Shown: positions 9,243-18,852, counted from the stretch's first letter. The stretch is DNA of 64,000 nucleotides from Gammaproteobacteria bacterium (GCA_021647705.1 JAKIUF010000011.1:32774-96773); one strand, 5' to 3'. Notes: a model not told the origin generated them from the sequence alone. A program made the numbers and translations.

Positions 9243-10151
9243 TTAATTTTTTTTGTGGGTTCTGTGCAATTGTTGTCGAAACAGTTCCATCAATATTTCA
9301 ATATTGGTGGTGCCTGCATAATTCAGGCGGGTAATAAAAGCGATTTTCCGGTGTGGCCCCGGTTCATTCAGATGAACGGCCTTTATTTCGGCATTGTCAT
9401 TAATCAACTGGCTCAATGCCATTTCCGGCACCAAAGTGGTACCCATATGGCCAGCGACCATTTGCACCAGGGTATTCAGGCTGGTGCCTGACAGGGAGTA
9501 TTTTGTTTCGACGGGCCGGAATTTACACGCGGCGAGGGCGTGGTCTTTCAAGCAATGCCCGTCTTTCAATAGCAGCAGCGGGGCTTCTTGCAATTGCTCA
9601 CCGGTAATTTCGCAATGATCGGCCAGCTTGTCCGAGCGATGAGTGACGACAAAAAAGTCCTCTTCCCAAAAGGTGAAGGCATGCAAGCCTTCAATCGCAT
9701 AAGGCAATGCCAGTATGGCGGTATCAAGGTCACCTTTTCTGACTTTTTCTACTAACACATTTGACTGTTCTTCAGTAATTGTGAGCTGAAAATCCGGGTA
9801 CTGCTTTCTGACCTCCGGTAATACCTTCGGCAGCAAATACGGTCCGATGGTGGGAATAACGCCCAGTGACATTGGATAAGAAAGTGGCGCATTCTGGCTC
9901 TGACACAATTGATACAGTTCATTAACCTCCAGATTGATCGCGCGTGCCTTGTCCAGGATCATTTCGCCGACTGGCGTGACCAATACCTTCTTGTTATTGC
10001 GTTCGAAGATTTGTGTTCTGAGCTGGCTTTCCAGTTCGGATATGGCTGTGCTCAGGGCTGACTGGGAAACAGAGCAAAGTTCAGCCGCTCGTTTGAAATG
10101 CCGGGTTTTGTCAACCGCCAGGGCGTAACTCAGCTGTTTGATAGTAATCAT
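9243..10151 (-). CDS. oxyR: Hydrogen-peroxide-sensing LysR-family regulator OxyR
   Basis: A 302-aa LysR-type protein with an N-terminal winged helix-turn-helix (residues 1-60) and a substrate-binding-like domain. The redox pair is present: Cys200 in LLLLKDGHC and Cys209 in ALAAC correspond to Cys199/Cys208 of E. coli OxyR, which form a disulfide on peroxide exposure. It is the last gene of a minus-strand run after plsC (38 nt gap), so it may share the gmhB-plsC transcript. A 2-Cys peroxiredoxin gene at 57.8 kb is a plausible target, but no OxyR site was identified there. Identity is supported by length, both cysteines and the surrounding residues. Confidence 0.93.
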   Translation of the reverse strand: MITIKQLSYALAVDKTRHFKRAAELCSVSQSALSTAISELESQLRTQIFERNNKKVLVTPVGEMILDKARAINLEVNELYQLCQSQNAPLSYPMSLGVIPTIGPYLLPKVLPEVRKQYPDFQLTITEEQSNVLVEKVRKGDLDTAILALPYAIEGLHAFTFWEEDFFVVTHRSDKLADHCEITGEQLQEAPLLLLKDGHCLKDHALAACKFRPVETKYSLSGTSLNTLVQMVAGHMGTTLVPEMALSQLINDNAEIKAVHLNEPGPHRKIAFITRLNYAGTTNIEILMELFRQQLHRTHKKN

Positions 10152-10189
10152 TGTCCCCAGCCTTTTTATCTGGAAATGTTACAAAACGT

Positions 10190-10936
10190 CTATTCTGTTT
10201 TAGCCGTACCATTCACGTTGTTTTTTTCAACATCGCTGATCTCTGCCATTGTTGTGCGCATCCAGTTTTCCACTTCGGCACTGATCTCGGCCGCTTTGCG
10301 GCCACGCGGTTCGACCACCGGGCCAATAATCACCTGAATAGTGCCTGGCCGTTTGACAAATTCACGTCGTCCCCAGAATTCCCCGGCATTATGCGCCACC
10401 GGTACAATGGGGTAATTGCTCTCTTCAGCCAGTATGGCACCCCCCATTCCCCAGCGCTTGTATGTGCCCGGTGCGATACGTGTACCTTCGGGGAAAATAG
10501 TCACCCAGATACCCGCATCCAGCCTTTCCTTTCCTTGTTTGATGATTTGTTTGATGGCCTTGCGACCCGATGAGCGGTCAATGGAAATGGGTTTTAACAT
10601 TGCCATTCCCCAGCCAAAAAACGGTACCCACATCAGTTCGCGTTTTAACACCCACACCTGCGCAGGAAACAACAATTGCAGTGCGTAGGTTTCCCAGGTG
10701 GACTGGTGTTTGGAAAAGATAATCGCCGCACCTTCGGGAATATTCTCGCGGCCTTTCACCTGATAATCCACACCACACAAGACCTTTAATGTGCCAATGA
10801 CATAGGCGGCGTAAGCACGGCCAACACGAGAGCGCAGGCGAAATGGCAGGGGTGCGCATAACAGCAACGCCAGTGAAACCAGTACGGTCGCGATAATCAT
10901 GCTCACGCTGAAAATAAATGAACGAATAAACTGCAT
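10190..10936 (-). CDS. plsC: 1-acyl-sn-glycerol-3-phosphate acyltransferase (PlsC/HdtS-like)
   Basis: A 248-aa membrane-associated acyltransferase that makes phosphatidic acid from lysophosphatidate in phospholipid synthesis. An N-terminal hydrophobic segment (about 5-30) precedes the acyltransferase motifs: KHQSTWE (His77, with Glu82 where most family members have Asp in HX4D) and FPEGTR at 148-153. The HX4E form beside gmhB and glyS is typical of the proteobacterial branch that includes Pseudomonas HdtS, which was linked to acyl-homoserine-lactone production; phospholipid synthesis is the safer call. It follows gmhB with a 15-nt gap and precedes oxyR, so the three probably form one operon. 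Confidence 0.9.
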   Translation of the reverse strand: MQFIRSFIFSVSMIIATVLVSLALLLCAPLPFRLRSRVGRAYAAYVIGTLKVLCGVDYQVKGRENIPEGAAIIFSKHQSTWETYALQLLFPAQVWVLKRELMWVPFFGWGMAMLKPISIDRSSGRKAIKQIIKQGKERLDAGIWVTIFPEGTRIAPGTYKRWGMGGAILAEESNYPIVPVAHNAGEFWGRREFVKRPGTIQVIIGPVVEPRGRKAAEISAEVENWMRTTMAEISDVEKNNVNGTAKTE

Positions 10937-10951
10937 CAGTTATAACACCTG

Positions 10952-11521
10952 TTAGTCATTTGTTTTTCCTGTCAGTTTTCCTGTTAACAAGGCATCTACT
11001 GCCCCTGCCAGATCATCAAATACCGGTACATTTGCCAGCCCCGGCTCTTTGGCCAATTGTGCAAGGCTGCGTTCGCCTTTGCCCGTGCGTACCATAATGG
11101 GTGTAGCACCCACTGCCTGCGCACTTTGCAAGTCCCGCAACGAGTCACCAATCACCGGCACACCGCTCAGCTCAGTTTCGAGCTTGTGGCTGATCTGCTG
11201 CAACAAACCCGGTTTTGGTTTGCGGCAATCACAACCGGCATCCGGCGCATGAGGACAATAGAAAATCCCCTCAAGATGCCCACCTACTGTAGTCAATAAT
11301 TTTTCCAGTTTGTGGTGCATGGCATCAAGTGTCTGCAAATCAAACAGGCCGCGCGCGATGCCGGATTGATTAGTGGCGACCGCAACGCAATAACCTGCCG
11401 CATTGAGGCGTGCAATAGCCTCCAGGCTGCCGGGCAGGGGAATAAATTCGTGCGGTGATTTGATGAAATCGTCCGAGTCTTCGTTGATCACACCATCGCG
11501 ATCCAAAATGATCAGGGGCAT
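10952..11521 (-). CDS. gmhB: D-glycero-beta-D-manno-heptose-1,7-bisphosphate 7-phosphatase
   Basis: A 189-aa HAD-superfamily phosphatase of the ADP-heptose pathway for lipopolysaccharide inner core. Motif I is LDRDGVIN near the start (two catalytic Asp), motif II is TNQSG, and the GmhB zinc site appears as CPHAPDAGCDCRKPKPG, with three Cys and one His. A later GDS..D motif binds metal. The ATG at 11521 gives the expected length. It starts the gmhB-plsC-oxyR run. In many gammaproteobacteria gmhB directly follows glyS; here about 1.28 kb of unrelated sequence intervenes. Confidence 0.94.
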   Translation of the reverse strand: MPLIILDRDGVINEDSDDFIKSPHEFIPLPGSLEAIARLNAAGYCVAVATNQSGIARGLFDLQTLDAMHHKLEKLLTTVGGHLEGIFYCPHAPDAGCDCRKPKPGLLQQISHKLETELSGVPVIGDSLRDLQSAQAVGATPIMVRTGKGERSLAQLAKEPGLANVPVFDDLAGAVDALLTGKLTGKTND

Positions 11522-11580
11522 TGGGCTATGTGGCTGTTGGTAAATTAAGGGAGAGTATTCTAGCAGAAGCGGGCGGGCAC

Positions 11581-11613
11581 AAAAAAACCGGGGCTCGCAC
11601 TAACGAGCCCCGG
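11581..11613 (-). terminator. Rho-independent terminator of the microprotein gene
   Basis: A perfect 10-bp GC-rich stem (CCGGGGCTCG, 11588-11597, with its complement 11604-11613) and 6-nt loop. On the minus strand it is followed by seven U residues (A-tract at 11581-11587). It lies 30 nt after the stop codon of the 23-codon gene and 60 nt before gmhB, so it should separate the two transcripts. Confidence 0.88.
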
Positions 11614-11643
11614 CCGGTATTGGTTAAATATTTGTATTAACGC

Positions 11644-11715
11644 TCAGTTTCCTTCAGCCATGCACAAAAAGGCAAAACCGAACAGTACAACGAACATCAC
11701 TATCGCCATTGTCAT
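11644..11715 (-). CDS. 23-aa hydrophobic microprotein
   Basis: A 23-codon reading frame starting ATG at 11715 and ending TGA at 11644-11646. It is preceded by a consensus AGGAGG ribosome-binding site 6 nt upstream and followed 30 nt later by a strong terminator. The product (MTMAIVMFVVLFGFAF then LCMAEGN) is almost wholly hydrophobic, long enough for one membrane helix, with a small acidic tail. Perfect Shine-Dalgarno sequence, near-minimal size and a dedicated terminator argue that it is translated. I do not recognise the family. Small single-helix proteins of this size often bind larger membrane complexes, but nothing in the sequence shows which. Confidence 0.7.
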   Translation of the reverse strand: MTMAIVMFVVLFGFAFLCMAEGN

Positions 11716-11978
11716 AAAAACCTCCTTTTACACCTTCAAAAATCCCGCACAGTATGTTAAGGGTAGGCTCTATATCCATATTGTCAAGGTGGTTATGACC
11801 CAGTGCAGTGCTCGGGTATGGTGGATTGGTTGAAGTGCTGATTGTTTGCTGCGGGAGCCCGTAACGCTGGTCGGAGTCCGGAAAACTTCAGGGCATTGTT
11901 AGCTGATTCGTGAACACGCGCGTAATATCAGTGAGAATTAAGCGCTAAAACCAATGCCAACACAGTAAGCTGCCACCA

Positions 11979-12233
11979 GTGTTAACATTAATCGTCAGGA
12001 TTGCAGGAAACGCTGCTGTGATGTCACAGGTACAAGAGGATACAAAGAAAAAAGTAAACTATGGCAAATTCTTGACGACTAATTCAAGGTACAAATCCGC
12101 TTTCGCTCACTCAAACGACCCGTACAAATTTGCAAATATATTACAGTCTTCAGGATATGCTACGGATCCACAGTATGCCAAAAAACTGCAATCCATTGTT
12201 TCTACTTACTATCTCGACGATTACGATAAGTGA
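11979..12233 (+). pseudogene. C-terminal fragment of a FlgJ-like glucosaminidase (GH73)
   Basis: An 84-codon frame (GTG at 11979). From about residue 28 it matches the end of FlgJ-type peptidoglycan glucosaminidases: FLTTNSRYKSAF, a DPYKFANILQ helix and GYATDPQYAKKL. The catalytic part of the enzyme, which precedes this region in the family, is absent, and upstream sequence to 11716 shows no trace of it in any frame. The first 25 residues are unlike the family. It is therefore a remnant, or a small protein derived from one. Its TGA overlaps the GTG of the next gene (GTGA), implying the two were once coupled. Confidence 0.65.
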
Positions 12234-12679
12234 AAAATAGCTATAAGAGCGAGCATAGTCACATATCGATAGCGATATACTGTTTATGTATTGTGATTCT
12301 CTCATTATTTAATCAAGGTTGTTCGGAGGACGTTGCCCAAAAATCAGATGCTGGTGACTTTATATCCCGGCATGTTGTGTCAACTCAAGCTGAATCAAAT
12401 AATACCCCGGAAAATAAATTCATTAATCAAGCCAAGCAAATAGTAACAAAATATAAACTTTCAGAATTACCATTAATTTGTTTGAAGTTTGATGTGCAGG
12501 AAAAACTTTTTGAAGGCAAGCGTATTATTGATGTGCGCGAAAAACACGGAGGTTCTTGTGGGGGAGACCCGAATGTTTCACCACGACTATTCAGTATCGG
12601 CATAGAGCAATCAACAGGAGTGATTTGGAGTGATGCAAAGTCAATGTTGGGACAACTGGAAAGGCTTGAACTAAAATAG
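12230..12679 (+). CDS. Exported protein with conserved cysteines, coupled to the glucosaminidase remnant (possible immunity protein)
   Basis: A 149-aa product starting with GTG inside the stop of the preceding frame. The N-terminus has a hydrophobic signal ending near NQGC; the lipobox is poor, so it may be either a lipoprotein or a cleaved periplasmic protein. The C-terminal half contains SCGGDPNVSPRLFSIGI, a motif seen in small periplasmic proteins. Translational coupling to a peptidoglycan glucosaminidase fragment suggests an effector-immunity pair in which the toxin has decayed and the protector remains; this is inference. Base composition is noticeably more AT-rich than the neighbouring glyS, consistent with acquired DNA. 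No function can be assigned firmly. Confidence 0.6.
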   Translation: MKNSYKSEHSHISIAIYCLCIVILSLFNQGCSEDVAQKSDAGDFISRHVVSTQAESNNTPENKFINQAKQIVTKYKLSELPLICLKFDVQEKLFEGKRIIDVREKHGGSCGGDPNVSPRLFSIGIEQSTGVIWSDAKSMLGQLERLELK

Positions 12680-12802
12680 AGCCCGCCTCAGTTGAGCCGA
12701 GCGCATTTTATGCACCTAAAGTCGAGGGCGAGTCAGGCAGGACATTCCTGCCATAACAACTTTATAGCCCGGCGACATGCTTTCTAATTGTGCTAAAGAC
12801 AA

Positions 12803-14887
12803 CTACCCTTGCAGGCGCGACAAATCTGCCACATGCAGAAATAGGTTGCGCAATTGGGCGAGCAGGGCAAGGCGGTTATCACGTAGCGCGGCGTCATCGG
12901 CCATCACCATGACTTCATCAAAAAATGGGTCCACCGTTTTACGCAGGCTGGCAAGCCTGCCTAGCGCGGTTTCGTAATCACGCTGATCAAACAAAGGAGT
13001 CACTTCTCGGGTAATGATTTCCAGTTGTGCTGCCAGTGCCTGTTCAGCAGCATCTGCCAGTTTTGTTGTGTCGATGGTTTCAGGGACGACGATATTTTTT
13101 TCCGCCGCCTGACGTAGAATATTGGAAATGCGTTTATTGGCGGCGGCCAGGCTTTCCGCCTCGGGCAGACTGAGAAAATGATTGACCGCACGCACACGGC
13201 GATCAAAATCAAATGGCTGTGTGGGGTGTTGCGCCAGCACGGATTCAAACACTTCCGGTATTACGCCGCTGTCTTTGTAATAAGCGCGCAGGCGATCCAT
13301 CATGAAATCAACCACCTGATTGACCACGTCTTTTGTCGTTATTTTAGTGCCTAACGCCGTTGTTGCTTGTTGCACCATTTCAGGCAAGTCCAGCGGCAGC
13401 TGACATTCGATAATGATGCGTAACAAACCCAGTGCGGAACGACGCAAAGCAAAAGGATCTTTGCTGCCTGTAGGTGGTTGGCCAATGCCAAACATACCTA
13501 CCAGGGTGTCCAGTTTATCGGCGATGGCCACGGCCTGACCGGTTGCCGTAGCAGGTAATTCATCACCCGCAAAACGTGGCATGTATTGTTCGTCCTGCGC
13601 TAGCGCCACCGCTTCGGCCTCGCCATCATGTAACGCATAGTAGCGGCCCATAATACCTTGCAGGTCCGGAAACTCGTTGACCATTTCTGTCATCAGGTCA
13701 CACTTGGCCAGCCACGCAGCACGCTCAGCCCATTCTTTGTTAGACGATAACGATGTCGCAATACTGCCTGCAAGCTGTGCAACACGTTGTGTTTTGTCGT
13801 GCAGGGTGCCTAGTTCCTTTTGGAATAATATCGTTTTTAATTTTTCAATATGGCTGTCGAGTTTTTGCTTGCGATCCTGTGCCCAGAAGAATTCAGCATC
13901 CGCCAGACGTGGGCGTATCACACGTTCATTTCCGTCACGTACCACGTCGGGATGAATACTGTCGATGTTGGCAACAGTAATAAAGTGGGGCATCAATTTT
14001 CCGTCAGCATCGACGACATGGAAATATTTTTGATTGGTTTTCATGGTGAGAATCAATGCCTCGGCAGGCACTTCGAGATAACGCTCCTCAAAATTACCGG
14101 CAATGGCGACCGGCCATTCCAGCATGGCGGTTACTTCATCCAGCAGGGCATCATCGATAACGGCATTACCGCCTAATTGCTCCCCGGCTTCCAGCACTTG
14201 CGCACGCACCGCTTCACGTCGCGTGGCAAAATCAGCGATCACCCGCCCTTCGGTTTCCAGTAATGGCGAATAACCAGCAGGCTCGGCAATGTACAGGGTT
14301 TCCGGATGGTGGAAACGATGGCCACGGGTCTCACGACCGGACTTTGTGCAGAGAATTTCCGCATCGATCACTTCATCACCAAACAACAGCACCAGCCATT
14401 GCACCGGGCGCACAAACTGTGCGTCCAGATCCGCCCAGCGCATGCGTTTGGGGATGGGCAATTTATCCAGCGAAGCGGTTACCAGGTCCGGTACCAGTGA
14501 AGCTGTACTTTGCCCCGGTTGTTCGGCGCGATATACCAGCCACGCACCCTTGTCGGTTTCCATGCGCTCAAGATCGGCCACGGACGCCACACCGCAGGAA
14601 CGGGCAAAGCCTTCAGCGGCTTTGGATGGGCAGCCCTCATCGTCAAAGGCCGCCAGCAGTGCCGGACCACGGCGTTCAATTTTTTTGTCTGCCTGTCTTT
14701 CGATCAGATCAGATACCAGTACCGCTAAACGACGGGGGCTGGCGAACAACGACACTTTGCCATGGGCAAGGTCCGCTGCTTTTAATCCATTCTCGATACC
14801 ACGACCAAAAGCCTCGGATAATTTTTTCAGCGCTTTGGGTGGCAGCTCTTCTGTACCAATTTCGATTAACAAATCACGGGTATTCAT
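12803..14887 (-). CDS. glyS: Glycyl-tRNA synthetase beta subunit
   Basis: A 694-aa subunit of the heterotetrameric (alpha2-beta2) bacterial glycyl-tRNA synthetase. It begins [20 protein letters not shown], the canonical beta-subunit N-terminus, and carries the HD-like and C-terminal DALR-type anticodon-binding regions. Full length for the family. The ATG overlaps the stop of glyQ by 4 nt (ATGA), so the two are translationally coupled. The beta subunit supplies tRNA recognition while glyQ supplies the catalytic core. Confidence 0.97.
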   Translation of the reverse strand: MNTRDLLIEIGTEELPPKALKKLSEAFGRGIENGLKAADLAHGKVSLFASPRRLAVLVSDLIERQADKKIERRGPALLAAFDDEGCPSKAAEGFARSCGVASVADLERMETDKGAWLVYRAEQPGQSTASLVPDLVTASLDKLPIPKRMRWADLDAQFVRPVQWLVLLFGDEVIDAEILCTKSGRETRGHRFHHPETLYIAEPAGYSPLLETEGRVIADFATRREAVRAQVLEAGEQLGGNAVIDDALLDEVTAMLEWPVAIAGNFEERYLEVPAEALILTMKTNQKYFHVVDADGKLMPHFITVANIDSIHPDVVRDGNERVIRPRLADAEFFWAQDRKQKLDSHIEKLKTILFQKELGTLHDKTQRVAQLAGSIATSLSSNKEWAERAAWLAKCDLMTEMVNEFPDLQGIMGRYYALHDGEAEAVALAQDEQYMPRFAGDELPATATGQAVAIADKLDTLVGMFGIGQPPTGSKDPFALRRSALGLLRIIIECQLPLDLPEMVQQATTALGTKITTKDVVNQVVDFMMDRLRAYYKDSGVIPEVFESVLAQHPTQPFDFDRRVRAVNHFLSLPEAESLAAANKRISNILRQAAEKNIVVPETIDTTKLADAAEQALAAQLEIITREVTPLFDQRDYETALGRLASLRKTVDPFFDEVMVMADDAALRDNRLALLAQLRNLFLHVADLSRLQG

Positions 14888-15834
14888 GCTGCTCCCCCTT
14901 CATTGCGTGAAGAAGAGGTCATCGTATTGCTCATGGGGAAACCGAGTTTTTCCCGTGCCTCGAAATAAGTTTGAGCCACCGCGCGGGATAGTGTGCGCAC
15001 GCGCAAAATGTAACGCTGGCGCTCAGTCACGGAAATGGCGTGACGCGCATCCAGCAAATTAAAAGAGTGCGAAGCTTTCAACACCTGTTCGTAGGCAGGT
15101 AATGGCAATCCGGCTTCAATGAGCTTCTGCGACTCTCTTTCGTAATCATCGAATGCCTGAAACAGCACCTCCGTGTTGGCATGCTCAAAATTGTACGTGG
15201 ATTGCTCCACCTCATTTTGGTGAAACACATCACCATAGGTGATTTTACCCAATGGCCCGTCGGCCCAGGTGAGATCATAAATACTGTTTTTCCCCTGCAA
15301 ATACATTGCAATGCGTTCCAGCCCGTAAGTGATTTCACCCGTTACCGGCTTGCATTCCAGGCCACCCACCTGCTGGAAATAGGTGAACTGTGTCACTTCC
15401 ATGCCGTTGAGCCATACCTCCCAGCCCAGCCCCCAGGCTCCCAGAGTGGGGGATTCCCAGTTGTCTTCCACAAAGCGGATATCGTGTTCCAGCGGGTTCA
15501 GGCCGAGCATTTTCAGTGAGTCCAAATACAGCTCTTGAATATCCAGTGGTGAAGGTTTGATCACCACCTGAAATTGATAATAGTGCTGCAAACGATTCGG
15601 GTTCTCGCCATAACGACCATCGGTGGGCCGACGTGAAGGCTGCACATACGCAGCCGCCCAGGGCTCAGGGCCAATGGCACGCAGGAATGTTGCAGGATGA
15701 AACGTGCCTGCGCCGACCTCCATATCCAGCGGCTGTAAAATCACACAGCCGCGCTCGGCCCAGTATTGTTGCAGGGCAAGGATCAGCCCCTGAAAGGTTG
15801 AGACATCAGGGGTATTCGTATTTTGTTTCGACAT
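14884..15834 (-). CDS. glyQ: Glycyl-tRNA synthetase alpha subunit
   Basis: A 316-aa catalytic subunit that activates glycine and charges tRNA-Gly in the cytoplasm. Class II motifs are visible: [37 protein letters not shown] and the YFQQVGG...[11 protein letters not shown] region. Full length. It is first in the glyQ-glyS operon, and its promoter must lie in the 334-bp gap facing the divergent response-regulator gene. Confidence 0.97.
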   Translation of the reverse strand: MSKQNTNTPDVSTFQGLILALQQYWAERGCVILQPLDMEVGAGTFHPATFLRAIGPEPWAAAYVQPSRRPTDGRYGENPNRLQHYYQFQVVIKPSPLDIQELYLDSLKMLGLNPLEHDIRFVEDNWESPTLGAWGLGWEVWLNGMEVTQFTYFQQVGGLECKPVTGEITYGLERIAMYLQGKNSIYDLTWADGPLGKITYGDVFHQNEVEQSTYNFEHANTEVLFQAFDDYERESQKLIEAGLPLPAYEQVLKASHSFNLLDARHAISVTERQRYILRVRTLSRAVAQTYFEAREKLGFPMSNTMTSSSRNEGGAA

Positions 15835-16168
15835 GTTTCGTAGTTCTTTGTGTGATTCGTGCCAGACGTGGAAAAACCGCGCCAGAAAAGCCGGTGATTA
15901 TACCCGCTGGCCCGCATGGCGGGAAACGCTTCGTGCGTGCAGTGCAAATGCCATCAAATCCGAGGCATTCACGCAAGGATTATGTGGCTGAAGAAAATGT
16001 TGCATGGGGTGAATTGCGGCGTAATTGAAGGTGAACCTCTGAGTGTGTTGCCGCCAACAGGGAAATGGGGGGATAATACGACATGTGTTATTGCAGGACT
16101 GTTTCCCTGCGTATCAAAACCGGGTGGAGCCCGGACAGTTAAACCGTTAACGGGAAAAGGAATCACCC
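15835..16168. other. 334-bp divergent intergenic region between glyQ and a response regulator
   Basis: No gene is seen. The stretch should hold the promoters of glyQ (leftward) and of the response-regulator gene (rightward). Near its right end there are short self-complementary segments: GCAGG/CCTGC around 16098-16115 and CCGGGTGGAGCCCGG at about 16120-16134. These could fold in the leader of the rightward transcript. I could not match them to a known riboswitch class. No tRNA-like cloverleaf was found. Confidence 0.4.
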
Positions 16169-16897
16169 ATGAACATACTCATCGCGGAAGACGCACCCAT
16201 TCTTCAGTCATTAAACATAAGGCTGATGGAACACTGGGGATACGATTTTGATATAGCTTCAAACGGAAAGGAAGCTGTGGAATATGCTTTAAAAAATGAC
16301 GGGAAATATGATCTCGGTCTTATGGATATCGAAATGCCGATAATGGATGGTATGGAAGCTACTCGGCGTATCCGGCAGGCAACAAAGTACTTTCCCATCA
16401 TAGCTTATACTTCGAATTCATCTTATCGGAGGCAATGTTTTGAATATGGATGTGATGCGTTTGTCGAAAAGCCAATGCTGTCTGGCAGGCTTTATAAAAA
16501 AATAAAAGAATTAACGGTAAAGTCACTTTTTTTGTGCATCGAAAAAAATAATATTTCAATTAAACAGGTAACGCCCATGAGTTCAGATGAATTGGAAGAA
16601 TTAAGGAAGTTGGAAAAAAAGGGATTGGCTAAATTCAGTCTCATCGGTACAGAGTATAAATTTTTGGTCCATAAAAACATACAGAATAAGCTGTCACATG
16701 ATTTCATTGCCGAGAAAAAACTGCTGTCCGAATTCATTGATCGTTCACCTGACAGCCCAGGAATAATTCATGTTTATGCATCAAACCTGCATGCCAATAA
16801 AAAATTCATATCCACAGAATTACTTAATCAATTAATACCAGAAGAAGATAAAAAAATGGAAAAATTTGCCGACAAAGTGGTGAGCGAAGAAAGCTGA
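16169..16897 (+). CDS. Response regulator receiver protein with an unrecognised C-terminal region
   Basis: A 242-aa product with RBS AAAAGGAA seven nt before the ATG. Residues 1-115 are a receiver domain: acidic pair Glu7-Asp8, phosphoacceptor Asp53 in LMDIEMP, Ser/Thr near 81 and Lys101 in VEKP. The second half (about 130-242) is rich in Lys and Glu and matches no output domain I know; there is no HTH, GGDEF, EAL or HD-GYP motif. No histidine kinase lies next to it, so the partner kinase is encoded elsewhere. The C-terminal region might mediate protein-protein contact. Confidence 0.8.
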   Translation: MNILIAEDAPILQSLNIRLMEHWGYDFDIASNGKEAVEYALKNDGKYDLGLMDIEMPIMDGMEATRRIRQATKYFPIIAYTSNSSYRRQCFEYGCDAFVEKPMLSGRLYKKIKELTVKSLFLCIEKNNISIKQVTPMSSDELEELRKLEKKGLAKFSLIGTEYKFLVHKNIQNKLSHDFIAEKKLLSEFIDRSPDSPGIIHVYASNLHANKKFISTELLNQLIPEEDKKMEKFADKVVSEES

Positions 16898-17156
16898 TTA
16901 TTTGAGCAGGAACAAAAAAATACATATATTAGCAATTAGTTTGTATTTATAAAGGCATCAAAAAGAGTCAATTTATTGTTTGATTTTTGAAGAAAAAATA
17001 GCGATTTAAACATTTTCTTTCGTCGGAAAATGCCCACTAAATACTCAAAAGAAAGGGGTGTGCGATATTCCCCACCCTGTCTGGTGCGATGCAACAGGGG
17101 ATAAAAGCCTCGAATAAAGTGTGGACGCCACATGCAAATTCGACGTTAATGAAAGC

Positions 17157-18605
17157 ATGGGCCAGGAAATCGACCACACCCGCTTCACTCAACGGGATTT
17201 CGATACCTTTGCACAGCGTCTCCGTGAGGAGACCGCTTTGCTGGCCTGTTATTTTGACGAGGGCCGTTTTGACGATGACCCGCCAGTGGCCGGCTTTGAA
17301 TTGGAAGCCTGGCTGGTAGACAGGGAATTCGGTCCAGCGCCCATTAATGCAGCATTTCTGCAACGTTTCAACAATCCACTGGTTTCCCCTGAGTTGGCGA
17401 CCTTTAATGTGGAATTCAATGTTGATCCGCTGGCCCTGCGTGGGGACGCGCTTTCCAGGCTGGAAACAGAACTGCAAACCAGCTGGAAGGCGGGTTGTGC
17501 GGTTTCGCAGAGCATGGGGGCTGAACTGGCAATGATCGGTATTCTGCCCACGGTGGATAATGCTCATCTGGTGATGGGTAATCTGTCATCCATGAATCGT
17601 TATGTCGCTCTTAACGCCGCCGTTTTGCGCTTGCGTGGCGGCCGACCGTTACAGCTCGATATTCACGGTAAGGATATCCTGCGCGCTGAACATGGCAACG
17701 TGATGCTGGAAGCCGCCACCACGTCGTTTCAAATCCACTTGCAAGTACCACTGATGCTGGCAGTGCGCGCCTATAATGCATCGATCATTGCTTCTGCACC
17801 ACTGGTGGCAGTGAGCGCCAATTCTCCCTATTTGTTTGGCAAAGATCTGTGGGCCGAGACACGCATCCCATTGTTCGAGCAATCTGTGGAAGTGGGGGGC
17901 TATGAGGATGATGCCCACGGTCCCATGCGTCGTGTGACCTTTGGCTCTGGTTATGCACGAAACTCCATTATGGAATGTTTTACCGAAAACCTTGAGCATT
18001 ATCCGGTGTTGTTACCCAAGGTTTTTGACAGTCCACCGGAGCAACTGGAACACCTGCGTTTGCATAACGGCACACTTTGGCGCTGGAATCGACCGCTTAT
18101 CGGTTTTAAAAATGGCACACCGCATTTGCGCATCGAGCAGCGTGTTGTGCCTGCTGGCCCCACTATTGCTGACGCCATGGCCAATGCCGCATTTTATTAC
18201 GGACTTACTCAGGCGTTGTGTGAAACGGATGTAGCCCCGGAAAATGATATGCCTTTCGCTCGGGCGCGTGATAATTTTTACGCCTGTGCCCAACAAGGGC
18301 TCGATGCTCACATCACCTGGCTGGATGGGCAAAAACAACCGGCGCAATCACTCATACTGAAAACCCTGTTGCCCATGGCGCACGGCGGATTGATTTCGCT
18401 GGGTATTAACGACAAAGACCGTATCCATTTTTTAGGTATTATCGAGGCACGGGTGCAAAATGCCTGCAACGGTGCCATCTGGCAGCGCCGTTTTTGCGCT
18501 GCCCACGGTGCAGAAAAAGGTAACGATATGGCACATTTATTAAGTGCTTATTTGCAATGCCAGCGTAGTGGGTTGCCGGTACATGAATGGGGTAACAGTG
18601 AGTAA
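17157..18605 (+). CDS. GCS2-family glutamate-cysteine ligase-like protein
   Basis: ATP-dependent carboxylate-amine ligase family. The frame opens at GTG 17121 (494 aa); the ATG at 17157 (482 aa) is preferred because the first 12 residues look non-homologous, though neither start has a convincing ribosome-binding site. Family motifs include GFELEAWLVD early on (substrate/metal glutamates), NVEFNVDP, LDIHGKD and LRIEQRVVPAGPT. The length and motifs fit proteins related to YbdK and plant-type glutamate-cysteine ligases rather than E. coli GshA. The likely reaction is gamma-glutamyl-cysteine or a related amide ligation; the true substrate is not certain. It stands alone, followed by a MITE-like element. 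Confidence 0.75.
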   Translation: MGQEIDHTRFTQRDFDTFAQRLREETALLACYFDEGRFDDDPPVAGFELEAWLVDREFGPAPINAAFLQRFNNPLVSPELATFNVEFNVDPLALRGDALSRLETELQTSWKAGCAVSQSMGAELAMIGILPTVDNAHLVMGNLSSMNRYVALNAAVLRLRGGRPLQLDIHGKDILRAEHGNVMLEAATTSFQIHLQVPLMLAVRAYNASIIASAPLVAVSANSPYLFGKDLWAETRIPLFEQSVEVGGYEDDAHGPMRRVTFGSGYARNSIMECFTENLEHYPVLLPKVFDSPPEQLEHLRLHNGTLWRWNRPLIGFKNGTPHLRIEQRVVPAGPTIADAMANAAFYYGLTQALCETDVAPENDMPFARARDNFYACAQQGLDAHITWLDGQKQPAQSLILKTLLPMAHGGLISLGINDKDRIHFLGIIEARVQNACNGAIWQRRFCAAHGAEKGNDMAHLLSAYLQCQRSGLPVHEWGNSE

Positions 18606-18613
18606 ACTAAGAG

Positions 18614-18852
18614 TAAAATGTGAACGTAAGGACTAAATTGCCCTATTTTCAGCCTATATTGCAGAGTTTGAGTAATGAAAATATAACGCAAAAAAATATT
18701 CTTTACCCGTTATTCTTTTATTCTTTGCGCTCTCTACGTCTTCGCGTTAGAGTTTATAACTCTGTGATTCGTGACTTGGGAACGGTCTGTCCCGCTGAAT
18801 GTAAATCAATGATTTTATTTGTTTGGATATTTTTAGCGCTTAATTCACATTA
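18614..18852. repeat. MITE-like element, copy 1 (239 bp) with terminal inverted repeats
   Basis: The left end (18614-18637, TAAAATGTGAACGTAAGG...) and right end (18832-18852, TTTAGCGCTTAATTCACATTA) are inverted complements with a few mismatches. The same ends and the internal block CTGAATGTAAA-CAATGATTTTATT...TTGGATATTTTTAGC occur again at 31161-31293. Relative to that copy, this one has about 110 extra bases inside. No transposase is encoded, and the 77-codon frame within it is not credible as a gene. The element sits directly after the ligase stop codon and just before the glnA terminator. Confidence 0.75.

Noticed and set aside
12736..12752. Hairpin GGCAGGA-CAT-TCCTGCC after the 149-aa gene as a terminator
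   Set aside because: Stem is good, but no U-tract follows on either strand; not called.
16080..16165. Possible riboswitch (cyclic di-GMP type) before the response regulator
   Set aside because: Only short hairpins are present; the conserved riboswitch core residues were not found.
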